DNA from: Spiroplasma endosymbiont of Cantharis nigra
GTDB lineage: Bacteria; Bacillota_I; Bacilli_A; Mycoplasmatales; Mycoplasmataceae
Reading direction: 5' to 3'
DNA length: 64,000 bases
Assembly: GCF_964019925.1 (NCBI RefSeq)
Contig: NZ_OZ026470.1
Location: 1,116,001 to 1,180,000, forward strand
In this document: in pieces, positions 10,630 through 21,442 of the stretch
Position numbering within the stretch: the first letter of the stretch is position 1
Layout: the number at the start of each line of letters is the position of its first letter
Made by a program: the position numbers and the translations under genes
The notes under the pieces: model-generated
The model's input: only the letters and a program-made list of their open reading frames with translations
What the model was told of the DNA's origin: nothing
Database searches by the model: none

Positions 10630-10645
10630 AAAATGTTATTATAAT
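10630..10645 (+). promoter_or_regulatory. -10 region for leucyl aminopeptidase
   Basis: AAAATGTTATTATAAT, ending in a consensus -10 (TATAAT 10640-10645), precedes the AAAGGAG of the next gene. The same 16 bases occur at 56370-56385 before another gene, which suggests a common local promoter type. I see no clear -35. Confidence 0.5.
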
Positions 10646-10670
10646 CTTGTAAATTAAAAGGAGAAATAAA

Positions 10671-12008
10671 ATGATAACAAACAACAAAAAAGAATTTACA
10701 TTAACTTTAAAAGCAGTTGGCTCAAAGGATAAATTAAATGAGTTAGTTGTTAAAGAAAATGGAGTTACTTCATTAATTAGTGAAGATAAAACTTTATATT
10801 ATTTTTTAAATGATAAACCTTGTCTTAGAGAACTAGGTGATTCTCTAGAAGCAATAATTAAATCAAATAAATATGATTTAAATGTTAACGTAGAGTCATT
10901 TGCAACAAAGTTTAAAAATGAAGAAGAGGCTTTTCAAAAAGTTGTAGAAACAATTATGTTTGCTGCACATAAAGAGTTTGAAATGAAAGAAAAACAAGCA
11001 CAACCAAAATCAATTAATTTTTTATTTGATAAAAAATTTAATGCAATTTATGAAGAATCTGCAATTAAAATGGAATACTTAAATTTTGCAAGGGACTTAC
11101 AAGACTTACCACCAAACATTGGTACATCTGTTGAAATTGCAAATAGAATTGTTGCAAAAGCTAAAGAAATAAAAGATTTAAAAGTTACAGTTTATGATAA
11201 GAAGCAAATTGAATCAATGGGTATGGGATTATTACTTTCAGTTAATGCAGGAAGTAATATCGATCCAAGAGTTGTTGTAATGGAATATAAATCAGACTCT
11301 TCTCAAAAAAGAACAGCATTAGTTGGTAAGGGAATTACTTTTGATACAGGAGGATATAACTTAAAACCTTCAAATTTTCTGGATAATATGAAATTTGATA
11401 TGTCAGGTGCAGCTATAGTTTCTTCAACTATTATGGCGCTTGCAAAAGCTAAGGCAAAATGTAATGTTGTATCTATTGCAATGCTAACTGATAATAGAAT
11501 TGGTGGAAAAGCAACTTTAACAGAATCTGTAATTAAATCTATGAATGGTAAAACTGTTGAAATAACTAATACAGATGCAGAAGGTAGATTAGTATTAGCT
11601 GATGGAATTACTTATGCCATAAGAGAAGCAAAAGCTGATAGAGCAATTACTGTAGCAACTTTAACAGGAGCTATAGCAGTAGCGCTTGGAAGATGATTTA
11701 CTGGAACATTTTCAAAATATGATGAATTTCATAAAGAATTTGAAATGGCTTCAAAAAAAGGTCAAGAACCAATTTGAAGACAACCAATAATTGGAGATCA
11801 TTTAAAAGCAATGCAATGTTCAAAAATAGCAGATTTAGCAAACTCTGAACCTGGTAGAGAAGCTGGTTCATCAACAGCTGCAGCATTTTTAGATTCTTTT
11901 GCTGAAGGAAAAGAATATATTCATTTGGATATAGCTGCAACAGCAGATGCAAATAAACGTGGTAGAGCACCAATGTTAAAAACTATGTTTGAATTATTAA
12001 AAAAATAA
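10671..12008 (+). CDS. pepA: Leucyl aminopeptidase, M17 family
   Basis: 445 residues. The C-terminal catalytic domain has the M17 signature NTDAEGRLVLADG, the metal-binding GKGITFDTGGYNLKP and the Asp/Lys region in FDMSGAA. These bind two divalent metal ions and release N-terminal residues from peptides in the cytosol. The N-terminal domain is poorly conserved, as usual. Two TGA codons (11695-11697 and 11776-11778) encode Trp. Start and length fit the family, and a clear AAAAGGAG precedes the ATG. Together with pepF downstream it suggests reliance on scavenged peptides (inference). Confidence 0.95.
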
Positions 12009-12016
12009 AATAAATG

Positions 12017-12055
12017 AAAGAAGGATTTTAATTTAATTAGAATCTTTTTTTCTTT
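12017..12055 (+). terminator. Probable pepA terminator
   Basis: AAAGAAGGATT can pair imperfectly with AATCTTTTTTTCTTT around an AT-rich loop, followed by T-rich sequence. The stem includes G-U pairs. Confidence 0.5.
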
Positions 12056-12101
12056 TAAAAATATTATTACTAATATGAAATATAAATTTTCTTTTATTCT
12101 A

Positions 12102-12107
12102 TATAAT
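12102..12107 (+). promoter_or_regulatory. -10 box very close to pepF start
   Basis: TATAAT ends only six bases before the ATG at 12114, so transcription from it would start at or next to the start codon. I see no convincing -35. Confidence 0.4.
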
Positions 12108-12113
12108 AAAAAT

Positions 12114-13892
12114 ATGAAAAGAAATGAAATAAATAAAAAGTATAAATGAGACTTTTCTCATTTATACAAAGACTTTAAAAGCTGAAAACTAGATCTAAGT
12201 AAGGCCAAATTATTTGTTGAAGAAATTTCAAAGTTAAAAGGTAAATTAGATAATCAAGAAAAATTTTTACATTATTTAGAGCTTGAAAAAAGTATTGATT
12301 TTATTTTATCCAGACTAAATCAATATGCTCATTTAATTGATATTGATCAAACAAATAATGAGAATCAAGAGTTAAACTCATTACTAGATAATTTTTATCA
12401 AGATTTTAATATTAAAAAAGCTTTTGTATTAAATGAATTAAAGGAAATAGGAGATAAGAAAATTTTTCAATGATTAGAAGAAAATAATAGGCATGAATAT
12501 AAATATTATTTTAAGACCTTTTTTAAATCTTCTAAATTTATTCTTTCAAAAACAGATGAAGAACTAATGAGTAAAGTTTCAAGAAGCAGAAATGCAGTTG
12601 GAAATTTATATGATTCATTATCTTATGCAGATAAACAAAACTCTATAATTGAATGAAATAATAAGGAGGTAGAATTAAATTTATCTTTATATAGAGAAAT
12701 TATGGAGAATTCTGATCCAATAAAAGATCAAGAAAAGCGAAGAGAAGCAAACGAATTATATTTTAAAAATTATAGTTCAAGAAAACATAGCTATGCAAAA
12801 ATATATGAAGCAATTATACAAGTTCAAAATGAAGATAAAAATGTTAGGAATTATAGGTCAATTCTGGAAATGAATTTATTTAATGACCAAGTCAGTGAGG
12901 AAATTTATTTAAATCTAATTAAATTTGGAAAAGATACAATAATAAATTTTAAAAAATATAATAGATTGATAAAAAAAATATATAGCTTTGAGAAATTTTA
13001 TTCAACTGATAGACTTTTAAAAGTCTCTAAGAATTATAAAAAAAAGTTTAGTGTAGAAGAAGGCAAAAATATTGTTCAGAAGTGTTTAAGCGTTTTGGGA
13101 AATGAATACGAAGCAAAATTGAAAACGGCTTTAAAAGATTCATTAATTGATTATTATGAAGATGAAAATAAATCTGATGGAGCATACTCATCTGGTGGTA
13201 ATGGTGTTGAACCAATAATTTTAATGAATTGAGATGAACAATTAGGGTCAGTGAGTACTTTGGCTCATGAGATTGGTCATTCTGTTCATACTTTATTTGC
13301 AGATGAATCTCAAAAATACCCTTTGAATAATTATCCAATAATATTGGCTGAAGTTGCATCAACATTTAATGAGCATTTATTATTTGATTATTTATATTTA
13401 TCTACAGAAGATGTTGAAGAAAAAAAATATTTACTACAACAAAGAATATTTGATCTGATTTCAACATTTTATAGACAAATTCAATTTGCAGATTTTGAGT
13501 ATAGCGCCCATAAATTAATTGAAGATGGAGAGGCAATTACTACTGATAGTTTAAATGATTTATTTATAGAGAAGCAAAATGAATTTGGATATGATGAGTT
13601 TGATGATAAAGATGAGCCAAATTACTCATGACCTTATATATCTCATTTTTTTCAATCTCCATTTTATGTTTATAAGTATGCAGTTGATTTGTTAGCAAGT
13701 TTTAAATTATATAGGGATTTTAAAAAGGGTAATAAGAATACAATAATTAATTTCTTGAAGCTAGGAGGTTCAAAACCTCCGTTAGATATTTTAAAAGAGG
13801 TTGGCATAGACTTTTTAAGTGCAGAAACATATAAGCCTTTAGTAGATGAAATTAATGAACTTATAAATCAATTAGAAGAAATTACAAAATAA
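12114..13892 (+). CDS. pepF: Oligoendopeptidase F, M3 family
   Basis: 592 residues, typical for PepF. The zinc site TLAHEIGHSVHTLFAD (HEIGH) is intact, with the downstream Glu in ILAEVASTFNE. The N-terminus KKYKWDFSHLYKDFKSWKLD matches the usual PepF opening. PepF is a cytosolic metallopeptidase that degrades oligopeptides. Start: ATG 12114 gives the family N-terminus; ATG 12075 is also in frame and would add 13 residues. Neither has a Shine-Dalgarno site, unusual here. Three internal TGA codons or more encode Trp. A convergent terminator separates it from the HAD gene. Confidence 0.93.
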
Positions 13893-13915
13893 AAAAACTG
13901 GATAACCAGTTTTTT
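13892..13915. terminator. Bidirectional rho-independent terminator
   Basis: AAAAAACTGG (13892-13901) pairs perfectly with CCAGTTTTTT (13906-13915) around ATAA. It serves pepF from the left and the HAD gene from the right and overlaps both stop codons. Confidence 0.9.
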
Positions 13916-14786
13916 AAACTTCCATTCCTCTTAAAAGTTTTTCAAGATATTCACCAAGTCCACCTTCATCATTACTAAGATTTGTTATTCCTGCTGCAAT
14001 ATTTTTTAGAGCTGTGCTTCCATTTTTCATAGCTACTCCATAACCTACTTTTTGAACCATTTCATAATCATTCATTTGGTCTCCAAAAGCAATAACATCT
14101 CTAATGTCTTTATTATAGTATTGTGCTAATATGTCTGCAACAAAACCTTTATTCACAATCTTATTAGTTAAAGTAACCATTAACTTTGAAGATTTACTTA
14201 AATTCCCATAGACATTTCCAGATTGTATTTTAATTGTATTCTTAAATTTTTCTAATACTCTTAAAACATTATCCTTATTATCTTCAGTATCTATAAATAA
14301 AACCACGTTAGTTGCAGCACCTTCTCAATGCTTATATGGGTCAATAATTTTATATTCATCATCAGCTACATCATCAAGATGAAAAAAGTTTTCTATGAAC
14401 TCATTTTTTTCCTTAACCATTGCTTTATTATATGATTCAATAAGTATATTTGAAATACTTGATTTAATAACGGGATGTAACATTATTTCTTTAACTACCT
14501 CTTCACTTATAGGAAAAACTATTCTTTTAAATTTCATTGATACAGGATCATGTATATGTGCTCCATCAAAATTTGTTAAAAGTGTAGTTAATCCAAGCTC
14601 ATTAAAAAATCTAATACTTGCTCTATGAGGTCTTCCTGTTATTATACAAACTTCATGACCATTTTTAGTAGCGTTAATTAAAGCTTGTTTTGTAATTTCA
14701 TGAATTTCTTCTCCATTAGACATTAAAGTTGTACCGTCTAAATCTATTAAAATTAATCTCTTTTTTGATAAATGTTGTAATTGCAT
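13914..14786 (-). CDS. Cof-type HAD-superfamily phosphatase
   Basis: 290 residues read leftward from ATG 14786, behind TAAAGGAGG. HAD motif I is LIDLDGTTLM, with the nucleophile Asp and general acid Asp. Motif II is in IITGRPHR and motif IV is FGDQMNDYEM near the C-terminus, followed by VGYGVAMKNGS, the typical Cof/YbiV ending. Such enzymes dephosphorylate sugar phosphates or flavin nucleotides; the substrate cannot be read from sequence. One TGA (14307-14309 on the reverse strand) is Trp. It is divergent from lplA. Confidence 0.92.
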
Positions 14787-14953
14787 AATTGCCTCCTTTA
14801 CTAATAATTATATCTTTTTTAGTTCATTTCTTTTGATAAAAAAAGCGAATAGCGATTGGAAAAATTTAGAAAATAATTTTCTTTATTTAAAAAATTTCCT
14901 CAAATTTGACATAAATACCTTAGAATATAGTTGTATAGAAGGGAAGTATCTAA

Positions 14954-15949
14954 ATGTTTATATATAAAACTTCTTGTGTTGACCCATCTTTTAACTTAGC
15001 AACAGAAGAATATTTTGTAAAGAATAAAAAATATGCAGAACCAATTCTTTTTTTATGACAAAACGATAACACAATTGTGGTTGGAAGAAATCAAAATGCA
15101 GCTTGAGAAATAAACCTTCAAAATGCTCAAAAAGATTCTGTTAACATTGTTAGAAGAAATAGTGGTGGTGGAACAGTGTTTCATGATTTAGGAAATATGA
15201 ATTTCAGCATTATCTATACAGATTTAGAAAATAAAGGTGTTTCTTTATTTTCAAAAATGTTGGATCCTGTTATTAAAACTCTTAATGAGTTAAACGTTCC
15301 TGCAAAATTTTCTGGAAGAAATGATATTGAATTAAATGGCAAAAAGATTTCTGGAAATGCTATGTGAAAATATGAAGATAGATTTTTGCAACATGGAACA
15401 ATATTATTCAATGCGAATTTGGATAAATTAACTAATTATTTAACTGTTGACAGAGCAAAAATTCTTTCAAAAAATATTAAATCTATTGCAGCTAGGGTTA
15501 CAAACATAAATTCGGAAGTAAAAAATAAAATTGATATTGAAGCTTTTATGAATAAATTAATTGAAACATATAAAAAATCAGATGAAATAAAAACAATTAA
15601 TTTAAGCGAAGATGAAATAAAAGAAATAAAAGATCTTAGCGAAAAGAAATTTAGGAATTCAGATTGGAATTATGCAAAAAATGCAGATTTTGATTATAGA
15701 AATAAACAAAGGTTGGAGGGCAAAGGATCGATTGAAGCTCTTTTAAAAATTGAAAAAGGGGTTATCAAAGACGCCAAATTCTATGGAGACTTTTTAGGTT
15801 TCCAAGGAACAGAAGACCTTGAAAATAAATTAGTAAATTTAAAATATGAAACATTTGTTTTAGAAGATGTTTTAAATAAGTCAGATATTAAAAATATATT
15901 TGGTGAAAACTTCACAAGTAAGGATATACTAGACTTATTGATACAATAG
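14954..15949 (+). CDS. lplA: Lipoate-protein ligase A
   Basis: 331 residues. The N-terminus SFNLATEEYF, the WQNDNTIVVGRNQN segment and the glycine-rich RRNSGGGTVFHDLGNMNFS are diagnostic of LplA. A conserved Lys sits in DIELNGKKISGNA and a C-terminal accessory domain is present. It activates free lipoate with ATP and attaches it to lipoyl domains. The next four genes encode the PDH complex with two such domains, so its substrate is almost certainly PdhC and PdhD. GAAGGGAAG lies upstream, and a consensus TTGACA at 14906-14911 is a possible -35, with only weak -10 candidates. pdhA starts 9 bases after its stop. Confidence 0.96.
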
Positions 15950-15958
15950 GAGGTAAAA

Positions 15959-17071
15959 ATGAAATTTATAGGAAAATTTGATCCATTAAAGGACGAAATA
16001 GTTCGTGTAATGGATAAAGATGGAAAAATTGTTGATGAAAAATTAATGCCTGAAATGACAGATAAAGAATTAATTGATGCATATTGATTAATGAATCTTT
16101 CAAGAAGACAAGATGATTTTCAAAATAAAGCACAAAGACAAGGGAGATTATTATCATTTCTTTCTTCAACAGGACAAGAGGCATCTGAAATCGGATATAC
16201 AATGCCTTTAATAAAAGGAAAAGATTGATTCTCATCTGGTTATAGAAATAATGCTGCTTGATTAAGCGTTGGTATGCCAATGAGAAATATAATGCTTTAT
16301 TGAATGGGAAATGAATATGGTGGTCAATCACCAGAGGGTGTTAACTCTTTACCACCAAATATTATTATTGGTTCTCAATATTCACATGCAACAGGAATAG
16401 CTTTTGCAGAAAAATATAGAGGAACAGGAGGAGTAGCAGTAACTACAACAGGTGATGGTGGAATGAGTGAAGGTGAAACTTATGAAGCAATGAACTTTGC
16501 AAAAATTCATGAACTACCAGTTGTTTTCATTTGTGAAAATAATAAATGAGCTATTTCGACACCTTATAAAAAATCTACAAAGTCAATAAATATTGCTGTA
16601 AAAGGTATTGCATCAGGAATGCCTTCAATTAAAGTTGATGGAAATGACTTGCTTGCAGTTTATGCAGTTGCAAAAGAAGCAATCGAACATGCAAGAAGTG
16701 GTAAAGGTCCAGTTTTCATTGAATGTGATACATATAGATTAGGAGCCCATTCATCATCAGATAACCCAGATATTTATAGACCAAAATCTGAATTTGAAGA
16801 AGCACTTAAATCAGATCCATTAATAAGAATGAAAAAATATTTAGTTAGCAAAAAAATATGAAATGATAAAAAGCAAGAGGAATTAGATAAAACTCAAGAT
16901 GAACTTATAAGAACTGAATTTGACTGAGCTGAAGCAAATAAATCATATGAATTAGAAGATATTTTTAATTTCCAATTTGCTGAAAAAACTCCAGATTTAG
17001 AAAAACAATATAAGGAAGCAAAAGAGTTTTTCACTAAATATCCAGAAGTAGCTAAAGGAGGACACCATTAA
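15959..17071 (+). CDS. pdhA: Pyruvate dehydrogenase E1 component, alpha subunit
   Basis: 370 residues behind AGGAGG. The thiamine diphosphate motif runs from TGDGGMSEGETYEAMNFA to FICENNKW (GDG...NN). The phosphorylation-loop-like region has LGAHSSSDNPDIYR. E1 decarboxylates pyruvate and passes the acetyl group to E2 lipoate. At least seven Trp codons are TGA. Its TAA stop overlaps the ATG of pdhB by one base (TAATG), implying translational coupling of the two E1 subunits. Confidence 0.97.
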
Positions 17072-18060
17072 TGAAAGTTTTAAATAATGTTAAAGCAGTT
17101 TCAGAAGCTTTAGAAGTTGCTATGGAAAAATGAGATGACGTTGTTGTTTATGGAGAAGATGCTGGTTATGAAGGTGGAGTATTTAGAGCAACAGAAGGAT
17201 TACAAGCCAAGTTTGGTGAAAAAAGATGTTTTGATGCTCCAATATCAGAAGCTGTATTTGCTGGTGTAGCTATTGGTATGGCAGTAAATAAAATGAAACC
17301 AGTTGTAGAATTACAATTTGAAGGTTTAGGATGACCATCATTACAAAATATTTTAGGACATATGGGTAGAATGAGAAACAGAACAAGAGGGAAGTACCCA
17401 ACACCAGTTGTTATAAGAATGCCAATGGGTGGTGGAATTAGAGCTCTTGAATTACACTCTGAAGCAATGGAAGCAATGTATGCTCATACTCCAGGTATTA
17501 AAGTAGTTTGTCCTTCAACACCTTATGATACAAAGGGTTTAATTTTGGCAGCAATTGAATCACCAGATCCAGTTATTGTTTTTGAACCAACAAAATTATA
17601 TAGAGCATTTAAACAAGAAGTTCCTGAAGGATTTTATACTGTTGAAATAGGAAAAGCCTTTAAAATCCAAGAGGGAAATGACTTAACAGTTGTTACTTAT
17701 GGAGCTCAAACAGTTGATTGTCAAAAAGCAATTGATGAGTTAGAAGAAAAAAACCCAGATGTTACAATTGAATTAATTGATTTACGCTCAATTCAACCAT
17801 GAGATAAAGAAATGATTTTTGAATCTGTTAAAAAAACAGGAAGATTATTAGTTGTTCATGAAGCAATTAGATCATTTTCAGTATCATCTGAAATTATTGC
17901 TTCAGTAAATGAAGAATGTTTTGAATATTTAAAAGCTCCATCAATGAGATGTACAGGATATGACATTGTTATACCTTTTGACTCAGGTGAAGCTTACCAC
18001 CAACCTCATCCAAAAAAAATACTAGTTAAAATGGAAGAAATCTTAAATTATAAATTTTAG
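17071..18060 (+). CDS. pdhB: Pyruvate dehydrogenase E1 component, beta subunit
   Basis: 329 residues, full length. The start VLNNVKAVSEALEVAMEKWD, YGEDAGYEGGVFRAT (conserved Glu for thiamine activation), and the later PVVIRMPMGGGIRALELHSE are standard E1-beta segments. It forms the alpha2beta2 E1 with PdhA. GGAGG lies inside the end of pdhA. The gene is followed by a 23-base gap to pdhC, with AGGAG. Confidence 0.97.
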
Positions 18061-18068
18061 ATACTAAG

Positions 18069-18409
18069 AGGAGAATTAGAAATATGTTTAAAGTAAAATT
18101 CGCAGATATTGGAGAAGGTTTAACAGAAGGTACAGTTACTGAAGTTCTTGTAAAAATTGGAGATCAAGTTAAAATGGGAGATGCTCTTTTTAATGTTGAA
18201 ACTGATAAAGTTACTTCAGATATTTATGCACCAGTTGATGGTAAAGTAGCAACAATTTTAATTTCAGCAAATCAAGAAATTAAAGTTGGTCAAGTTGTTG
18301 TTGAAATTGATGATGGTAAAGGTGATGCTCCAAAAGAAGAAGCAAAATCTAAATCAGAACCAGTAGAGGAAAATGCATCAGTTGTTGGTGCAACACCCGT
18401 TTCAAATGA
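18069..18409 (+). repeat. 341-bp direct repeat, copy 1 (pdhC lipoyl domain)
   Basis: From AGGAGAATTAGAAATATG through the lipoyl domain, this stretch matches 19417-19757 with 7 mismatches by my count and no gaps. Homology includes the ribosome binding site and stops abruptly after the codons for PVSN. Confidence 0.95.
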
Positions 18410-19418
18410 AGTTATTTCAAGAAAAGCAAGAGAAGTTGCACCTAAAGCAAATATTGCTTCTCAAATAAGTATTATTGATAATAGCAATGTTGATGCTAAA
18501 GCAACTCCATTAGCAAGAAAAGTAGCAGCAGTTATGGGAGTAGATCTTTCAAAAGTTAGTCCTACTGGTCCAAATAATAGAATATTGGTTTCTGATGTTG
18601 AAGGATATGCAGCAAATCCACAAAGCGCTGTACCATCAATAAAAGCAGCAGCACCTGGACCAAAAGGGGTAGCAATTGATTACTCAAACCCATTAATCTC
18701 AGTTCCTGAAATTAATGAACCTTTAACATTTGAATCAAAACCTTGAAATCCAATTAGAAAAGCAACTGTTAAAGCAATGACAACAGCTCATGAAAAAGTT
18801 GCTGGATTTACAGGATTAAGAAATTTAGATGTTACTGAGTTAGTAAATATTAGAAAACAACTTAAAGGGCATGCAGATTCATTGAGAGTTAAATTAACTT
18901 ATTTAGCATTTATTATTAAAGCAAGTGCTAATGCATTAAAAGATATGCCAAATTTAAATGTAAGAATTGATGAAGAAAATAAAGTAACAAAATTTGCTCA
19001 ACAAATTAATATTGGTATGGCTTGTGATACACCTGATGGTTTAATGGTTCCAGTTATTAGAGGAGCTGATAAATTAAGTGTTTTGCAAATTGCTGTAAAA
19101 ATAAATGATTTAGCAACTAAGGCAAGAAGTAAAAAACTTTCAGCCACAGAAATGAGTGGAGCAACATTTACAGTAACTAACTTTGGAGCTGTGGGATTAG
19201 ATTATGCAACACCAATTGTTAACTTTCCAGAAGCAGCTATTTTAGGTGTTGGAACAATTACAAGAGCACCTGGGGTAATTAAAGAAGAAATTGAAATTAG
19301 AGACTATATGCCATTTTCAATAACTGCAGATCATAAAGTAATTGATGGAGCAGATGCAGGAAGATTTTTAACAAGAGTAGCATACTACTTACAAAATCCT
19401 GCAACTCTGTTAGTTTAG
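18084..19418 (+). CDS. pdhC: Dihydrolipoamide acetyltransferase (PDH E2)
   Basis: 444 residues. One lipoyl domain (residues 1-80) has the lipoyl-Lys motif ETDKVTSD. An Ala/Pro/Glu-rich linker, a peripheral-subunit binding domain ([23 protein letters not shown], about 150-185) and the catalytic domain follow; the active-site motif is [14 protein letters not shown] near the C-terminus (HxxxD type). E2 forms the core and transfers acetyl to CoA. The 5' 330 bases, with the ribosome binding site, are duplicated at the start of pdhD. One TGA (Trp) at 18744-18746. Confidence 0.97.
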
Positions 19419-19757
19419 GAGAATTAGAAATATGTTTAAAGTAAAATTCGCAGATATTGGAGAAGGTTTAACAGAAGGTACAGTTACTGAAGTTCTTGTA
19501 AAAGTTGGAGATCAAGTTAAAATGGGGGATGCTCTTTTTAATGTTGAAACTGATAAAGTTACTTCAGATATTTATGCACCAGTTGATGGTAAAGTAGCGA
19601 CAATTTTAATTTCAGCAAATCAAGAAATTAAAGTTGGTCAAGTTGTTGTTGAAATTGATGATGGTAAAGGTGATGCTCCAAAAGAAGAAGCAAAATCTAA
19701 TCCAGAACCAGTAGAGGAAAATGCATCAGTTGTTGGTGCAACGCCTGTTTCAAATGA
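19417..19757 (+). repeat. 341-bp direct repeat, copy 2 (pdhD lipoyl domain)
   Basis: Second copy of 18069-18409. Seven substitutions separate the copies: three codon changes are amino acid replacing (Ile/Val, Lys/Asn, Ser/Pro) and four differences are silent. The copy starts on the pdhC stop codon. Confidence 0.95.
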
Positions 19758-21318
19758 TCTTCTTTCAAGAGGAAGAACAAGAGCTGTTCCTCCAAAAAGA
19801 TCAGCAGTAGAAACTATTGTAAATGCAGTAAATAATGTTAATATGTCAGGTCTTACACAAGGTAAAGGTGGACAATTAAAACCAGCACCTAAATTTAATT
19901 CAACAAATCCAGAAAATCACTATGAAGTAATAGTTATTGGTGCTGGAGTTGGAGGTTATGTTTCAGCTATTAAATGTGCTCAACTTGGATTGAAAACATT
20001 AATTATTGAAAAAGGTAATTATGGTGGAGTTTGTTTAAATATTGGTTGTATACCAACTAAGACATTATTAAAGTCAGCATATTTATATGAGCAAATTACA
20101 AAACGTGCAGATAAGTATGGAATTAAAGTTGATGTAACAGGAGTAAAAGCTGATTGAAAAGCAATTCAAGCAAGAAAAGATGATGTTGTAAATAAACTAA
20201 CAACTGGTGTAAAAGGTCTTTTGAAAAAAAACAAGGTTACAGCAATTGAAGGTAATGCAAAAGCAATTGATAAAAATACTGTAAGCGTAAATGGTAAAAA
20301 ATATACTTGTGATAATTTGATTGTGGCTACTGGAAGTGTGCCAAATCATTTCAATTTATCAGGAGCAAAAGAAGCTATTGAATCAGGTTGATTAATTGAC
20401 TCAACAGGAGCATTGGCACTTCCTAAAATTCCAAAGGAATTAGTTATTATTGGTGGAGGAGTTATAGGAATTGAATTTGCTTGTGTTTATAAGAGATTAG
20501 GAACAAAAGTTACAGTATTACAATTCTTACCAACAATCTTAGAAATGTTAGACAGTGATGTTTCAAAAGAAATGACAAAAGAATTATTATCTAGAGGGAA
20601 TTTAGAAATAATTTATGGAGTTAATACAAAGTCTTTTGGTAAAAAAGAAGTAGTTTATGAAAAAGATGGTAAAGAATATAAAATTAAAGCAGATTACTGT
20701 TTACAATCAGTTGGGCGTAAAGTTATAACTGAAGGATTTGATAAAATTGGTTTAGAAATGAATGAACGAGGTCACATTAATGTTAATGAATATTGTGAAA
20801 CAAATATTGATGGAGTTTATTCAATTGGTGATGTTACAGGAAAAATGATGTTAGCCCATGTTGCTTCTCACCAGGGTATTATTGCAGCAAATAGAATCGC
20901 AAAAAGATTAGGTAATGAACATGCTGAAGATTTAACTATGAACTTTGATAGAGTTCCAAGCTGTATTTATACTTATCCAGAAGTTGCTTGCGTTGGAAAA
21001 ACAGAAGATGAATTGAAAAAATCTGGAACAGATTACAAAGTATACAAATTCCCATTTGCAGCAATTGGTAAAGCACTTGCAGATGGAAATACAGGTGGAT
21101 TTGTTAAATTGATTTGTGAACCAAAATATAAACAAGTATTAGGGTGTCATATTATTTCAAATACAGCAACAGATATGATTTCAGAAATTACAACTGTTAT
21201 GGAATCTGAAGCTACAATTAGTGAGATTGCAAGAGCTATTCATCCTCACCCTTCGTTGAGTGAAGCTATTGGTGAAGCAGCTGAAGCATTGGAATCAGGA
21301 AAACCAATTAACTTTTAA
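19432..21318 (+). CDS. pdhD: Dihydrolipoamide dehydrogenase (E3) with N-terminal lipoyl domain
   Basis: 628 residues. Residues 1-80 are a lipoyl domain nearly identical to that of PdhC (ETDKVTSD). A linker to about 160 leads to the flavoenzyme: FAD site [14 protein letters not shown], redox disulfide [16 protein letters not shown] site [13 protein letters not shown] and the C-terminal HPHPSLSE with the catalytic His-Glu. It reoxidises dihydrolipoate to give NADH. E3 proteins with an N-terminal lipoyl domain are known in some bacteria, including mollicutes. It overlaps the end of the pdhC control region and is the last gene of the operon; a terminator follows. Confidence 0.97.
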
Positions 21319-21335
21319 AAATTAATAATTAATAT

Positions 21336-21383
21336 AAACACCTTATAAACTAGGATTACTAGAAAATATAATGGTGTTTTTTT
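21336..21383 (+). terminator. pdh operon terminator
   Basis: AAACACC (21336-21342) pairs with GGTGTTT (21373-21379), followed by TTTTTT. The loop is long (30 bases) and includes a partly self-complementary CTAGGATTACTAG. Confidence 0.65.
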
Positions 21384-21442
21384 GATGTATAATAAAGAGA
21401 AAACTTGGTGTGTTCTATTTAAAATAGTTAGAGGTTAGAAAA

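Noticed and set aside
21384..21442. Purine riboswitch before guaA
   Set aside because: The leader is about 55 bases and lacks the conserved three-way junction; only a short CTATT/AATAG hairpin is seen.
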